64,000 bases of DNA. Origin: Roseococcus sp. SYP-B2431 (lineage in GTDB: Bacteria > Pseudomonadota > Alphaproteobacteria > Acetobacterales > Acetobacteraceae). Position numbers and translations under genes: made by a program. Positions 24,579 to 33,442 of this stretch are shown here, piece after piece. The stretch lies in contig NZ_SJXD01000001.1 of the NCBI RefSeq assembly GCF_004336745.1, forward strand, positions 58,378 through 122,377. The letters are read 5' to 3'. Numbering within the stretch: the first letter of the stretch is position 1; each line of letters starts with the position of its first letter. The notes below the pieces were generated by a model. It saw only the letters and a program-made list of their open reading frames with translations, was not told the DNA's origin and made no database searches.

Positions 24579-25580
24579 TCAGGCCGGCTCCGTCACCCTG
24601 GCCCAGTTCGGGTTGAGAAGCGGCGAGGGCGCGGCCATCCGGCGGCGCGCCTCGCCATATTCGGCGTGCAGCCGCTCGATCAGCCGCGCCGCCGGCAAGA
24701 TCTCCTGGATTCCGGACACGCTCTGCCCGGCGCCCCAGATGTCCTTCCACTTCTTCTTGCGGTCGGACCCGAAGTTCATCTGGGACGTGTCGGAGGTCTC
24801 GAGATTGTCCGGGTCCATCCCGGCATTGCGCATGGACGGCTTCAGGTAGTTGCCGTGCACGCCGGTGATGAGGTTCGTGTAGACGATGTCCGAGGCACCG
24901 GATTCCGTGATCATCCGCTTGTAGTCCTCGACGGCGCGGGCTTCCTCGGTGGCGATGAAGGCCGTTCCCATATAGGCGAAGTCCGCGCCCATGGCCTCGG
25001 CGGCCAGGATGCTGCGGCCATGCGCGATCGAGCCCGAGAGCGCGATCGGCCCATCGAACCAGGTCCGCGTCTCCTGCAGCAGGGCGAAGGGGCTCTGCGC
25101 CCCGGCATGCCCGCCGGCACCGGCCGCGACCAGCACCAGGCCATCGGCCCCCTTCTCGATCGCCTTGTGGGCGAAGACCTGGTTGATCACGTCGTGCATC
25201 ACATGGCCGCCATAGCCATGGACGGCCTGGTTCACCTCCTCCCGCGCGCCGAGGGAGCTGATGATGAGGGGCACCTTGTGCTTCACGCAGAGCGCCAGGT
25301 CCTGCTCCAGCCGGTCGTTCGACCGATGGACGATCAGGTTCATGGCGAAAGGCGCGGACGGCCGGCCCGGATTCGCCGCGTCATGCGCGGCCAGGGTCTC
25401 GGTGATCTCGGCCAGCCAGTCGTCGAGCTGCTCGACCGGGCGGGCATTGAGGGTGGGCATGGCGCCGATCACCCCCGCCTTGCACTGCGCGATGACCAGC
25501 TCCGGCACCGAGATGATGAAGAGCGGCGAGCCGATGAGCGGCAGCCTCAGCCGCCCTTTGACCTTGTCGCGCAGATCCAT
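24579..25580 (-). CDS. Nitronate monooxygenase family protein
   Basis: A 333-residue FMN-dependent TIM-barrel enzyme of the nitronate monooxygenase (2-nitropropane dioxygenase) family, which oxidises alkyl nitronates. Visible are LIGSPLFIISVPELVIAQCK at the start, the FMN phosphate region AGAGGHAGAQSPFALL, SGSIAHGRSILAAEAMGADF and GTAFIATEEA. ATG 25580 begins the conserved barrel; the 24 preceding in-frame codons are not conserved. Related enoyl reductases share this fold, so the substrate is uncertain. Confidence 0.8.
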   Translation of the reverse strand: MDLRDKVKGRLRLPLIGSPLFIISVPELVIAQCKAGVIGAMPTLNARPVEQLDDWLAEITETLAAHDAANPGRPSAPFAMNLIVHRSNDRLEQDLALCVKHKVPLIISSLGAREEVNQAVHGYGGHVMHDVINQVFAHKAIEKGADGLVLVAAGAGGHAGAQSPFALLQETRTWFDGPIALSGSIAHGRSILAAEAMGADFAYMGTAFIATEEARAVEDYKRMITESGASDIVYTNLITGVHGNYLKPSMRNAGMDPDNLETSDTSQMNFGSDRKKKWKDIWGAGQSVSGIQEILPAARLIERLHAEYGEARRRMAAPSPLLNPNWARVTEPA

Positions 25581-25782
25581 GGACCAGCCCCTCGCCCGCC
25601 TGTTGTCGGCCAAGGTTAATCCGGCCGGCAGGGCGGCGCATAGACCGGCCACATGTCCGGGCAGGTCTTGTCAACCAGACATGATTCCGTGAGGTTGGAC
25701 GGGATGGGTCCACACGGCGCGGGACGGAAGGCTGCCGGCGCGGCGGCATTTCGGCCCTCGGCCTCTTTGCCGGGATATATGA

Positions 25783-26973
25783 ATGGCTGACATGAAGCCG
25801 GTCCTGATCGTGGGCGCAGGCCCCGTCGGGATGGTGGCCGCGGCCGCGCTGCTGAGGGAGGGGATCCCCGTCACCGTCCTGGAAGCGGGACCGACCATCT
25901 CGGACGAGATGCGCGCCTCCACCTTCCACGCCCCCACGCTCGACATGCTGGACGATCTCGGCGCCGCGAAGGACATGATCCGACAGGGCCTCAAGGGCCC
26001 GATCCTGCAATACCGGCAGCGCGACCAGGCGGTGATCGCCCAGTTCGACTTCGGCATCCTGGCCGACGTGACGCGGCACCCGTTCCGGCTGCAATGCGAG
26101 CAGTTCAAGCTGACGCGCATCCTCTACGACCTGCTCAGGGACAAGCCCGGCTTCTCCATCCGCTTCGATGCGCAGGTGGCGGATGCCGTGGACCACGGCG
26201 ACCATGTCGAGGCCGTGCTGGAGGACGGCACGCGGATCGCGGGCAGCTACCTCATCGGCGCGGACGGCGCGCGCAGCGCGGTGCGCAAGGCGGCCGGCAT
26301 CGCCTTCGAGGGCTTCACTTGGCCCGAGCGCTTCCTGGTCCTCTCCACCGAGTTCGACTTCGCCTCGATCATCCCCAACCTCGCCGACGTGACCTACTAC
26401 GCCGATCCCGAGGAGTGGTTCTTCCTGCTCCGCGTTCCGGGCGTCTGGCGCTGCATGTTCCCCGTAGCGCCCGAGGTGACGGACGAGGAGATCGAGACGG
26501 ACGACTTCGCCCGCGCGCGCTTCGCCCGGATCCTGGCCGGCCGCGACGACTACCCGGTGAGGCACCGCACCCTCTACCGCGTGCACCAGCGCGTGGCGGA
26601 GACCTTCCGCAAGGGGCGCCTGCTGCTGGCCGGAGACGCTGCGCATATCAACAATCCGCTCGGCGGCATGGGGCTCAACGGCGGCGTGCACGATGCGGTG
26701 AATCTCGTGGAGAAGCTTGCCCGCATCATCCGCGGGGAAGCCGGCGAGGCCGAGCTGGACCGCTACGTCCGCCAGCGGCGCGGCATCACCGTCGAGCACG
26801 TGCAGCGCCAGACGATCCAGAACAAGAAGAACCTCGAGGCGAAGACGCCGGAGGATCAGGCCGATTTCCGCGACCGCATGGCCGAGGCGGCCTCCGATCC
26901 GGCCAAGGCGCACGCCTATCTGCTAGGTGTCTCCATGATCAACAGCCTGAAGCGGGCGGCGGAAATCGGGTAG
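25783..26973 (+). CDS. FAD-dependent aromatic-type monooxygenase
   Basis: A 396-residue group A flavoprotein monooxygenase (p-hydroxybenzoate hydroxylase fold). The FAD motifs are GAGPVGMVAAAALL (about 11-24), the DG motif GADGARSAVRKAAG, and the GD motif LLAGDAAHINNPLGGMGLNGG. Such enzymes hydroxylate phenols or similar substrates with NAD(P)H and O2. The short length argues against the larger phenol hydroxylases with a C-terminal thioredoxin-like domain. The substrate is not known; the TTT binding protein downstream might bring it in. Confidence 0.8.
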   Translation: MADMKPVLIVGAGPVGMVAAAALLREGIPVTVLEAGPTISDEMRASTFHAPTLDMLDDLGAAKDMIRQGLKGPILQYRQRDQAVIAQFDFGILADVTRHPFRLQCEQFKLTRILYDLLRDKPGFSIRFDAQVADAVDHGDHVEAVLEDGTRIAGSYLIGADGARSAVRKAAGIAFEGFTWPERFLVLSTEFDFASIIPNLADVTYYADPEEWFFLLRVPGVWRCMFPVAPEVTDEEIETDDFARARFARILAGRDDYPVRHRTLYRVHQRVAETFRKGRLLLAGDAAHINNPLGGMGLNGGVHDAVNLVEKLARIIRGEAGEAELDRYVRQRRGITVEHVQRQTIQNKKNLEAKTPEDQADFRDRMAEAASDPAKAHAYLLGVSMINSLKRAAEIG

Positions 26974-27115
26974 CGGAAACGGCCCCGAAGGGGGGGCGGT
27001 TCCGGGCCGCTCCACCCGTCACCCATAGATTGTTGTTGAGGTGCAACTTCCCACGAAATAGCGTTCCAGTCCCGAGGGAAGCTGCCTAGGCTGCGGCGAA
27101 CCCGAAAGGACGCCG

Positions 27116-28081
27116 ATGCCGATCCGCCGTTTCCTCCCCCTCGTCCTCGCCACCGCGATCTTCGCCGGGCCCGCTTTGGCCCAGGCCTGGCCGGACCGGC
27201 CGCTACGGGTGGTGGTGCCCTTCGCGCCGGGCGGCGTGACGGACAGCATCGGCCGCCTGGCCTCGGAATGGCTGAGCAGCAAGCTCGGCCAGCCCGTGGT
27301 GGTCGAGAACCGGACCGGCGCCAACGGCATGATCGCGGTGGAATACGTCGTCCGCAGCCGGCCCGACGGCTACACGCTGCTCACCGCCAGCGCCTCGCAG
27401 ATGGTGATGCTGCCGGCCCTGGCGCAGCTCAGCGTCGACCCCGCGCGCGACATCGCGCCCATCTCCATCGTGGGGTCCAACCCGCAGGTGCTAGCCGTCT
27501 CGGCGCGGCTCGGCATCAACAACCTGCAGGAGCTTCTCGCCTATCTGCGGGCGAACCCGGGAAGGCTGAACTTCTCCAGCGGCGGCAACGGCTCCTCCAA
27601 CCACCTGGCCATGGAGCTGCTGCTGAACCGGACCGGCACGCGGGCCACGCATGTTCCCTATCGCGGCGGCGCGCCGGCGATGCAGGCGGTGGTGGCCGGC
27701 GATGTCGGCGCCTATTTCGGCAATCCCTCCGACATCATCCCGCATCTGGGCGGGCCGGCGATCCGGGTCATCGGCATCGCGGGGCCGGAGCGCATGGCCC
27801 AGCTCCCGGGCGTGCCGACCTTCGCCGAACAGGGCCTGGCCGGCTTCCAGGCGCAGACCTGGAACGGCATCGCCGCCCCGGCCGGGACGCCGCCGGAGTT
27901 GATCGAGCGCATGGGCGCGATCCTGGTCAGCGCCTGCCAGGACGCGGCCTTCAGGGCGGCGGTCGAGCGGCTGGGCGCGGTCCCGGTCTGCTCGACGCCC
28001 GCGCAGATGCGCGCCGCGATGGAGGCGGACGGGCCGCAATGGCGGGAGCTGGTGCGCGCGGCGGGTCTCAAGCTGGAGTAG
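27116..28081 (+). CDS. TTT-family substrate-binding protein
   Basis: A 321-residue periplasmic binding protein of the tripartite tricarboxylate transporter (Bug/TctC) family: signal peptide ending PALAQA, then WPDRPLRVVVPFAPGGVTDSI, VVVENRTGANGMIA and the RATHVPYRGGAPAMQAVVAG core. Such proteins bind carboxylates or similar ligands; many have no cognate membrane genes nearby, as here. AAAGGA precedes ATG 27116. Convergent with the TerC-like gene. Confidence 0.9.
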   Translation: MPIRRFLPLVLATAIFAGPALAQAWPDRPLRVVVPFAPGGVTDSIGRLASEWLSSKLGQPVVVENRTGANGMIAVEYVVRSRPDGYTLLTASASQMVMLPALAQLSVDPARDIAPISIVGSNPQVLAVSARLGINNLQELLAYLRANPGRLNFSSGGNGSSNHLAMELLLNRTGTRATHVPYRGGAPAMQAVVAGDVGAYFGNPSDIIPHLGGPAIRVIGIAGPERMAQLPGVPTFAEQGLAGFQAQTWNGIAAPAGTPPELIERMGAILVSACQDAAFRAAVERLGAVPVCSTPAQMRAAMEADGPQWRELVRAAGLKLE

Positions 28082-28127
28082 CCGGCCCGGGCTGCCCCGG
28101 GCAGCCGCCCTTCGGGCCGGTCGGGCG

Positions 28128-28916
28128 TCAACGCCTGACCGGCATCCGCGCCGTACCCTTCGACGCAGCCTTCCGCGCGCTCGCGCGCCGGGAAATCATG
28201 TTCAGCGCCTCGACGGCCGCCGAGAAGGCCATGGCCGCATAAACATAGCCCTTCGGCACCTTCACCCCGAAGCCTTCCGCGATGAGCGTCATGCCGATCA
28301 TGAGCAGGAAGGAGAGCGCCAGCATCACGACCGAGGGGTTGTTGCCGATGAAATTGCCGAGCGGATTGGCCGCGAACAGCATGACGGCGACGGTCACGAC
28401 GACGGCGATCACCATGATCTCGATATGGTCCGTCATGCCTACGGCGGTGATGATGCTGTCCAGCGAGAAGACGAGGTCCAGCAGCAGGATCTGGCCGATG
28501 ATCGCCGCATAGGCGGCGCCGGCGACCGCGCTGCCGCCGCTGCCGCCATCGAACACGTCCGGCGCATGCCCGGGATCGACATTGTGATGGATTTCCTTGG
28601 TGGCCTTCCAGACCAGGAAGAGCCCGCCGCCGATCAGGATCAGGTCGCGCCAGGAGAAGGACTGCCCGAACAGCGTCAGCACGGGCTCGACGAGTTGGAC
28701 GATGACGAAGACCAGGCTCAGCAGCGCCAGCCGCAGCACCAGCGCGGCGGCGATGCCGATGAAGCGTGCCCGAGCCCGCTGATGCTCCGGCAGCTTGTTG
28801 GTCAGGATGGAGATGAACAGCAGGTTGTCGATGCCGAGCACCACCTCCATGACGATGAGCGTGCCGAGGGCCACCCAAGCCGCCGGATCCGCGGCGAGCG
28901 TCATGAGACTGTCCAT
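28128..28916 (-). CDS. TerC-family integral membrane protein
   Basis: A 262-residue membrane protein of the TerC/YoaE type, with about seven hydrophobic helices. The conserved acidic motifs are [20 protein letters not shown] and [20 protein letters not shown], implicated in metal handling; family members export manganese or calcium in some bacteria. The tail is basic ([20 protein letters not shown]). No tellurite genes are nearby. Confidence 0.88.
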   Translation of the reverse strand: MDSLMTLAADPAAWVALGTLIVMEVVLGIDNLLFISILTNKLPEHQRARARFIGIAAALVLRLALLSLVFVIVQLVEPVLTLFGQSFSWRDLILIGGGLFLVWKATKEIHHNVDPGHAPDVFDGGSGGSAVAGAAYAAIIGQILLLDLVFSLDSIITAVGMTDHIEIMVIAVVVTVAVMLFAANPLGNFIGNNPSVVMLALSFLLMIGMTLIAEGFGVKVPKGYVYAAMAFSAAVEALNMISRRASARKAASKGTARMPVRR

Positions 28917-29015
28917 GCTTGATCCATCCCCTCGGGCAGGTCGCCAGTTCGACTGCGCTCGATGGAATGCCTAACACGGATGCCAGTTGCCACCGATGGG
29001 GAACCGACGGGACAT

Positions 29016-29050
29016 TTCGCCCCGGACCGGCCGAGCCGGCCCGGGGCGAA
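29016..29050 (-). terminator. Hairpin after the DUF2312 gene
   Basis: TTCGCCCCGG pairs with CCGGGGCGAA, with an inner CCGGC/GCCGG stem. It lies 4 bases past the stop of the GapR-like gene; no T-run follows, so termination is only possible. Confidence 0.45.
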
Positions 29051-29053
29051 GTA

Positions 29054-29353
29054 CTACATGCCGAGCGCGCGGCGGTAGAGGTCGAGCAGCGTCTCCTGCT
29101 CCTCCACCTCGGCCGGCTCCTGCTTGCGGATGCGGATGATCTGGCGGACCACCTTCACGTCGAAGCCGGCGGATTTCGCTTCGGAAAAGATGTCCTTGAT
29201 GTCGTCGGCGAGCGCCTTGCGCTCCTCCTCCAGTCGCTCGATGCGCTCGATAATGGAGCGCAGCCGGTCGACGGCGATGCCGCCCACGTCGGCATCGGGG
29301 GCGTCGGCCTGGCGCTTGCGGCTCGCCGCAGCCTCGTCTTCGGTGTCTGACAT
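29054..29353 (-). CDS. DUF2312 (GapR-like) DNA-associated protein
   Basis: A 99-residue helical protein of the DUF2312/UPF0335 family. The core is [20 protein letters not shown], then [19 protein letters not shown] and the acidic [20 protein letters not shown]. Caulobacter GapR of this family wraps overtwisted DNA ahead of replication and transcription. The acidic N-terminal 24 residues are variable. Single gene. Confidence 0.88.
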   Translation of the reverse strand: MSDTEDEAAASRKRQADAPDADVGGIAVDRLRSIIERIERLEEERKALADDIKDIFSEAKSAGFDVKVVRQIIRIRKQEPAEVEEQETLLDLYRRALGM

Positions 29354-29398
29354 GAAATCTCTCGAATCGCTGGTCGAAGGGCGAGGGAGGTAGCGCCT

Positions 29399-29749
29399 CT
29401 ACCCGTGCTTGGCCATGGCTTGACTGAAGGCAGCCTTCTGCTCCGGCGAGGCCTCCTTCTGGTGGGCGGCCTGCCAGGCCTTGTAGTCCATCCCATAGAC
29501 GATCTCGCGCGCGGCGGGCGTCTCGAGGGCGAGGCCGGCGTCGGTGGCCGCCTCCTGATACCAGCGGCTCATGCAGTTCCGGCAGAAGCCGGCCAGGTTC
29601 ATCAGGTCGATGTTCTGGACGTCGCCGCGCTCGCGCAGATGGGCCACGAGCTTGCGAAAGGCCGCGGCCTCGATGCGGTCACGGGCGGCGGCGTCGAGTT
29701 CGGCGGCGGCGCCGAGGGCGAGGTCGGCTTCAGGCTGCGGTGCGGGCAT
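29399..29749 (-). CDS. DUF1244 family protein
   Basis: A 116-residue protein of the DUF1244 family, common in proteobacteria and of unknown function. The signature is AFRKLVAHLRERGDVQNIDL followed by MNLAGFCRNCMSRWYQEAA, with two cysteines in CRNC, then GMDYKAWQAAHQKEASPEQ. It lies 45 bases ahead of the GapR-like gene on the same strand, so the two may be an operon. Confidence 0.85.
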   Translation of the reverse strand: MPAPQPEADLALGAAAELDAAARDRIEAAAFRKLVAHLRERGDVQNIDLMNLAGFCRNCMSRWYQEAATDAGLALETPAAREIVYGMDYKAWQAAHQKEASPEQKAAFSQAMAKHG

Positions 29750-29812
29750 GGACGTTCTCCTTGTCCCGCCAGAGATACGCGAAAGGGCCGGCGGTTCAAG
29801 CGGACGATTGCC

Positions 29813-29933
29813 GCCCTCACACCCCGGGCGGTTGGGGCAAGCAGCCCCAACCCAGCCGCTTGGCCTCGCCGCACGACAGGAACGCCAGGCCGGTAGGTCA
29901 GCTGGGCGGCGCCGGCCGCGTTACGGCCGGATC
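29813..29933 (-). repeat. Dispersed intergenic repeat, copy C (diverged)
   Basis: On the minus strand: GGATCCGGCCGTAACGCGGCCGGCGCCGCCCA, then CCGGCCTGGCG, GCGGCGAGGCCAAGCGGC and GTGTGAGGGC. Same order as copies A and B with more changes and a different insert after the AAGCG part. Located next to the ilvE stop. Confidence 0.6.
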
Positions 29934-29954
29934 CTCCACAGTCAAAGCCAGTTC

Positions 29955-31037
29955 TCACGCCATCGCGGGCACCTTCACCACGCTGGTCCAGCCATGCGGG
30001 TCGGCCTGCGTGCCGTACTGGATGCCGACAATGGAATCGTAGAGCTTCTGCGTCAGGAGGCCGGTGTGGCCATTGCCGATGCTGAGCTTCTCGCCCTTGT
30101 AGCCGAGTTCGCCCACCGGCGAGACCACCGCCGCCGTCCCCGTGCCCCACATCTCGCGCAGCGTGCCCTGGCGGCCGGCTTCCATCACCTCGTCGATGGA
30201 GATCTTCCGCTCGGAGACCTTCATTCCCCAGTCGCGCATGAGCTGCAGGCAGGAGTTGCGCGTCACGCCGTCCAGGATGGTGCCGGCCAGCGGCGGCGTG
30301 ATCACCTCGTCGCCGATCTGCATCATGATGTTCATGGTGCCGACCTCGTCGATGTACTTGCGCTCCACGCCGTCCAGCCAGAGCACCTGGGTATAGCCGG
30401 CCTCCTCGGCCTCCATCTGCGCCGAGAGCGAGGCGGCGTAGTTGGCCGCCGTCTTGGCCTCGCCGAGGCCGCCCTGCACGGCGCGCACGTGGTTGTCGCT
30501 GACCAGGATGCGGACCGGCTTCACGCCCTCCTTGTAGTAGGCGCCGACCGGCGAGCAGATCACGAAATAGGTGTAGGTGCTGGAAGGGTGCACGCCGAGC
30601 ATCACGTCCGTCGCGATCACGGTCGGGCGGATGTAGAGCGAGGTGCCCATGGCATGCGGCACCCACTCGTTGTCCACCCCCACGATCGCCTCGAAGGAGC
30701 GGCGCACGAGGTCGGCATCCATCTCGGGGATGCAAAGGGCGCGGGCCGACTTGTTCAGCCGCTCGGCGTGGCGCTGGGCGCGGAAGAGGCGGATCTGGCC
30801 GTCGGGGCCGCGGAAGGCCTTCAGCCCGTCGAAGATCGCCTGGCCGTAATGCAGCACCTGCGTCGCCGGATCGAGCGAGATCGGCCCGTAGGGAACGACG
30901 CGCGGGTCATGCCAGCCTTGGCCCGCTGTGTAGTTCATCATGAACATGTGGTCCGTCAGGACCTTGCCGAAGGACAGTGAGGCGTCGGCGGGCCTGGCGG
31001 CCGGGGCGCGGGTCCGCGTGATGGTGATCTCGGTCAT
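29955..31037 (-). CDS. ilvE: Branched-chain amino acid aminotransferase
   Basis: A fold-type IV PLP enzyme of 360 residues that interconverts Val, Leu and Ile with their 2-keto acids. It is of the longer, eukaryote-like BCAT type: FGKVLTDHMFMMNYTAGQGW at the start, the lysine in GGLGEAKTAANYAASL, the VLWLDGVERKYIDEVGTMN segment and the phosphate-binding LDGVTRNSCLQL. Stands alone, with a 184-base upstream region. Dispersed repeat copy C lies at its 3' side. Confidence 0.92.
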   Translation of the reverse strand: MTEITITRTRAPAARPADASLSFGKVLTDHMFMMNYTAGQGWHDPRVVPYGPISLDPATQVLHYGQAIFDGLKAFRGPDGQIRLFRAQRHAERLNKSARALCIPEMDADLVRRSFEAIVGVDNEWVPHAMGTSLYIRPTVIATDVMLGVHPSSTYTYFVICSPVGAYYKEGVKPVRILVSDNHVRAVQGGLGEAKTAANYAASLSAQMEAEEAGYTQVLWLDGVERKYIDEVGTMNIMMQIGDEVITPPLAGTILDGVTRNSCLQLMRDWGMKVSERKISIDEVMEAGRQGTLREMWGTGTAAVVSPVGELGYKGEKLSIGNGHTGLLTQKLYDSIVGIQYGTQADPHGWTSVVKVPAMA

Positions 31038-31221
31038 GACACTCGCTCTATTCTTCGCTTCGTTGATCCGCGACGCAACGATCTTGCGTCCGAATGGAGG
31101 TTAGCGCAACAACCCGCCCTCGATCTCGGAAAAGTCGGCAATCCTCCCATGCACCGCACGCAGGATAGGTCAATCCTACTGCCCTTGTTGCGGCGCGGCG
31201 AAAGGGGCCCGGCGACGGTCG

Positions 31222-32187
31222 TCAGTCCGCGAATTGACCGGCGGCGAGGATCAGCGGGCGCAGCCGCTCGATCTCGCTGGCCAGGAAGGCGGCGTGATGG
31301 GCCGGGTCCGCCTCGCTGTCGGTCGCGACGGTGGTGAAGGTCTCGGCGAAGCGGGTCTTCAGCCGCTCCTCGTGCAGCGCCGCGCGGATCGCGCGGGCCA
31401 GCCGCTGCTGCACCTCCGGCGGCGTGCCCCCCGCGGCATAAAGCCCGTGCCAGGCCGACATGGTCAGCGGGATGCCGAGCTCGGCGGTCGTCGGCAGTTC
31501 CAGCCCGGGAACGCGCTGCGGCGTGGTCACGGCATAGCCGCGGATGCGGTTGTCGCGCAGGAAGGGCGCCGTCACGGTGGCCTGGTCGCAGGTGATGTCG
31601 AGGCGGCCGGCCATCAGCTCGGTCATGGCCGGCGCGCTGCCGCGGAAGACCACGTTGGTGACGCTCTTGCCGGCGGCGTGCTGCAGCAACAGGGCGCAGA
31701 GCTGGTTGGAGCCGCCGAGGCCGCTATGGCCGAGGTTCAGCTCGTCCCCGCGCTGGCGGATCTGCGCGAGATAGGCGGCGGCGTCGGCCGCCGGGAAGTC
31801 CGGCCGGGCCACCAGCGTCATGCCGGTCTGCGAGACCACGCCGAGCGGCGCCAGCCCGCGCTGGATGTCGAAGGGCAGCCGCCGGTAGAGCGTCGCCGCG
31901 CTGGCGAGGCCGATGTGATGCAGGAGGAGGGTGTAGCCGTCCGGGCGGGCCTGGGCGACGCGCGCCGCGGCGATGGTGCCGCCCGCGCCGGTCACGTTCT
32001 CCGCGGCGACGGGCTGGCCGAGCTCCTTGGACATGCCCTCGGCCAGGAGCCGGCCGATCATGTCGGTCGGGCCGCCGGCCGCGAAGGGGATTAGCAGGCT
32101 GATCGGCCGCGTGGGGAACGTCCCCTGCGCCAGGGCCGGCGTGGCAAGCAGCAGGGGGAGTCCGAGCGTGGCGCGGCGGGCGATCAT
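31222..32187 (-). CDS. TTT-family substrate-binding protein (tartrate module)
   Basis: A 321-residue Bug/TctC-type binding protein with signal peptide (ATPALAQG), then FPTRPISLLIPFAAGGPTD, VAAENVTGAGGTIAAARVAQ and the FRGSAPAMTELMAGRLD core. It lies 58 bases downstream of the tartrate dehydrogenase gene on the same strand, so its ligand may be tartrate or a related hydroxyacid (inference). ATG 32187 starts the signal peptide; the frame continues upstream without support. Confidence 0.88.
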   Translation of the reverse strand: MIARRATLGLPLLLATPALAQGTFPTRPISLLIPFAAGGPTDMIGRLLAEGMSKELGQPVAAENVTGAGGTIAAARVAQARPDGYTLLLHHIGLASAATLYRRLPFDIQRGLAPLGVVSQTGMTLVARPDFPAADAAAYLAQIRQRGDELNLGHSGLGGSNQLCALLLQHAAGKSVTNVVFRGSAPAMTELMAGRLDITCDQATVTAPFLRDNRIRGYAVTTPQRVPGLELPTTAELGIPLTMSAWHGLYAAGGTPPEVQQRLARAIRAALHEERLKTRFAETFTTVATDSEADPAHHAAFLASEIERLRPLILAAGQFAD

Positions 32188-32245
32188 GGAGGCGTTTCCT
32201 TCGGCTTTTCGGGCCGGCCTCCATGGATCATCCTTGGGGCCAGCC

Positions 32246-33319
32246 TCAGTCGTTGGCGCTACGGATAGCCTCCACGACGGCATTCGTCACGTCTTGCGTG
32301 TTCGCCTTGCCGCCGAGATCGGGCGTGACCACGCCGTTCGCCGTCGCGACCTCGATGCCGCGCATCAGCCGGTCGGCCGCCGGCTTCTCGCCCAGATGCT
32401 CCAGCATCATGCAGGCGGTCCAGAAGGTCGCGATCGGGTTGGCGATGCCCATGCCCGTGATGTCGAAGGCCGAGCCGTGGATGGGCTCGAACATCGAGGG
32501 CGCGCGCCGCTCGGGATCCAGGTTCGCCGTCGGCGCCACGCCGAGCGAGCCGGCCAGCGCGCCGGCGAGGTCGCTCAGGATGTCGGCATGCAGGTTGGTG
32601 GCGACCACCGTGTCGATGCTGGCCGGCTTGCGCACCATGCGCGCGGCCATGGCGTCGACGAGTTCCTTGTCCCAGGTCACCTCGGGGAAATCGAGCGCGA
32701 CCTTGGCCGCCACCTCGTCCCAGAAGACCATGCCATGCCGCTGCGCGTTGGACTTCGTCACCACGGTCAGCAGCTTGCGCGGCCGGCTGGCGGCGATACG
32801 GAAGGCCGTGCGCATGATCCGCTCGACGCCGACGCGGGTGAAGATGGAGGTCTCGGTCGCCACCTCGATCTCGTGGCCCTGATGGGCGCGGCCGCCATGG
32901 CCGGCATATTCGCCCTCGCTGTTCTCGCGGACGATGACCCAGTCGATCGAGCCGGGGACGGCGCCGCGCAGGGGGCTGAGCAGGCCTGGCAGCACGCGGG
33001 TCGGGCGGATATTGGCGTATTGGTCGAAGCCCTGGCAGATCGCCAGCCGCAGGCCCCAGAGGGTCAGCGAATCCGGCAGATGCGGGTCGCCCACCGCGCC
33101 GAAATAGATGGCGTCGAAACCGCGGAGCTGGTGCAGCCCGTCCTCCGGCATCATGCGGCCGGTCTCCCGGTAGAAGTCGCTGCCCCAGGGGAAGTGCACC
33201 ACCTCCAGCTCGAAGTCGCCGGCGCGGGCCTGCAGGGCGCGCAGCACTTCGAGACCGGCGGGGATGACCTCCTTGCCGATGCCGTCTCCGGGAATGGCGG
33301 CGATGCGATAGCTGCGCAT
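32246..33319 (-). CDS. ttuC: Tartrate dehydrogenase/decarboxylase (D-malate DH family)
   Basis: A 357-residue beta-decarboxylating dehydrogenase of the isopropylmalate/isocitrate type. The motifs are AAIPGDGIGKEVIPAG, VIVRENSEGEYAGHGGR, the catalytic-lysine VTKSNAQRHGM, and NLHADILSDLAGALAGSLG with HGSAFDITGMGIANP. The text around GSDFYRETGRMMPEDGL is that of tartrate dehydrogenase (TtuC/YeaU), which acts on tartrate or D-malate with NAD and Mn. The divergent glycerate kinase and pyruvate kinase support tartrate. ATG 33319 starts the first strand. Confidence 0.85.
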   Translation of the reverse strand: MRSYRIAAIPGDGIGKEVIPAGLEVLRALQARAGDFELEVVHFPWGSDFYRETGRMMPEDGLHQLRGFDAIYFGAVGDPHLPDSLTLWGLRLAICQGFDQYANIRPTRVLPGLLSPLRGAVPGSIDWVIVRENSEGEYAGHGGRAHQGHEIEVATETSIFTRVGVERIMRTAFRIAASRPRKLLTVVTKSNAQRHGMVFWDEVAAKVALDFPEVTWDKELVDAMAARMVRKPASIDTVVATNLHADILSDLAGALAGSLGVAPTANLDPERRAPSMFEPIHGSAFDITGMGIANPIATFWTACMMLEHLGEKPAADRLMRGIEVATANGVVTPDLGGKANTQDVTNAVVEAIRSAND

Positions 33320-33347
33320 GGGGGCTCCTGCGGGAATGGTCGCTCGT

Positions 33348-33376
33348 TTCTTGCCATGTTTGCGACGCAGCAAGAA
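33348..33376. promoter_or_regulatory. Inverted repeat between ttuC and the glycerate kinase gene
   Basis: TTCTTGC (33348-33354) and GCAAGAA (33370-33376) form a 7-bp inverted repeat with a 15-base spacer in the 123-base divergent region. This is a candidate operator for a regulator of both transcripts. Confidence 0.35.
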
Positions 33377-33442
33377 GATGGGTGCCCGAATTGCGCCCTC
33401 CTCGCCGCCGGGGCCATGATGCCTCCCGGAAACGAGGGCGGG

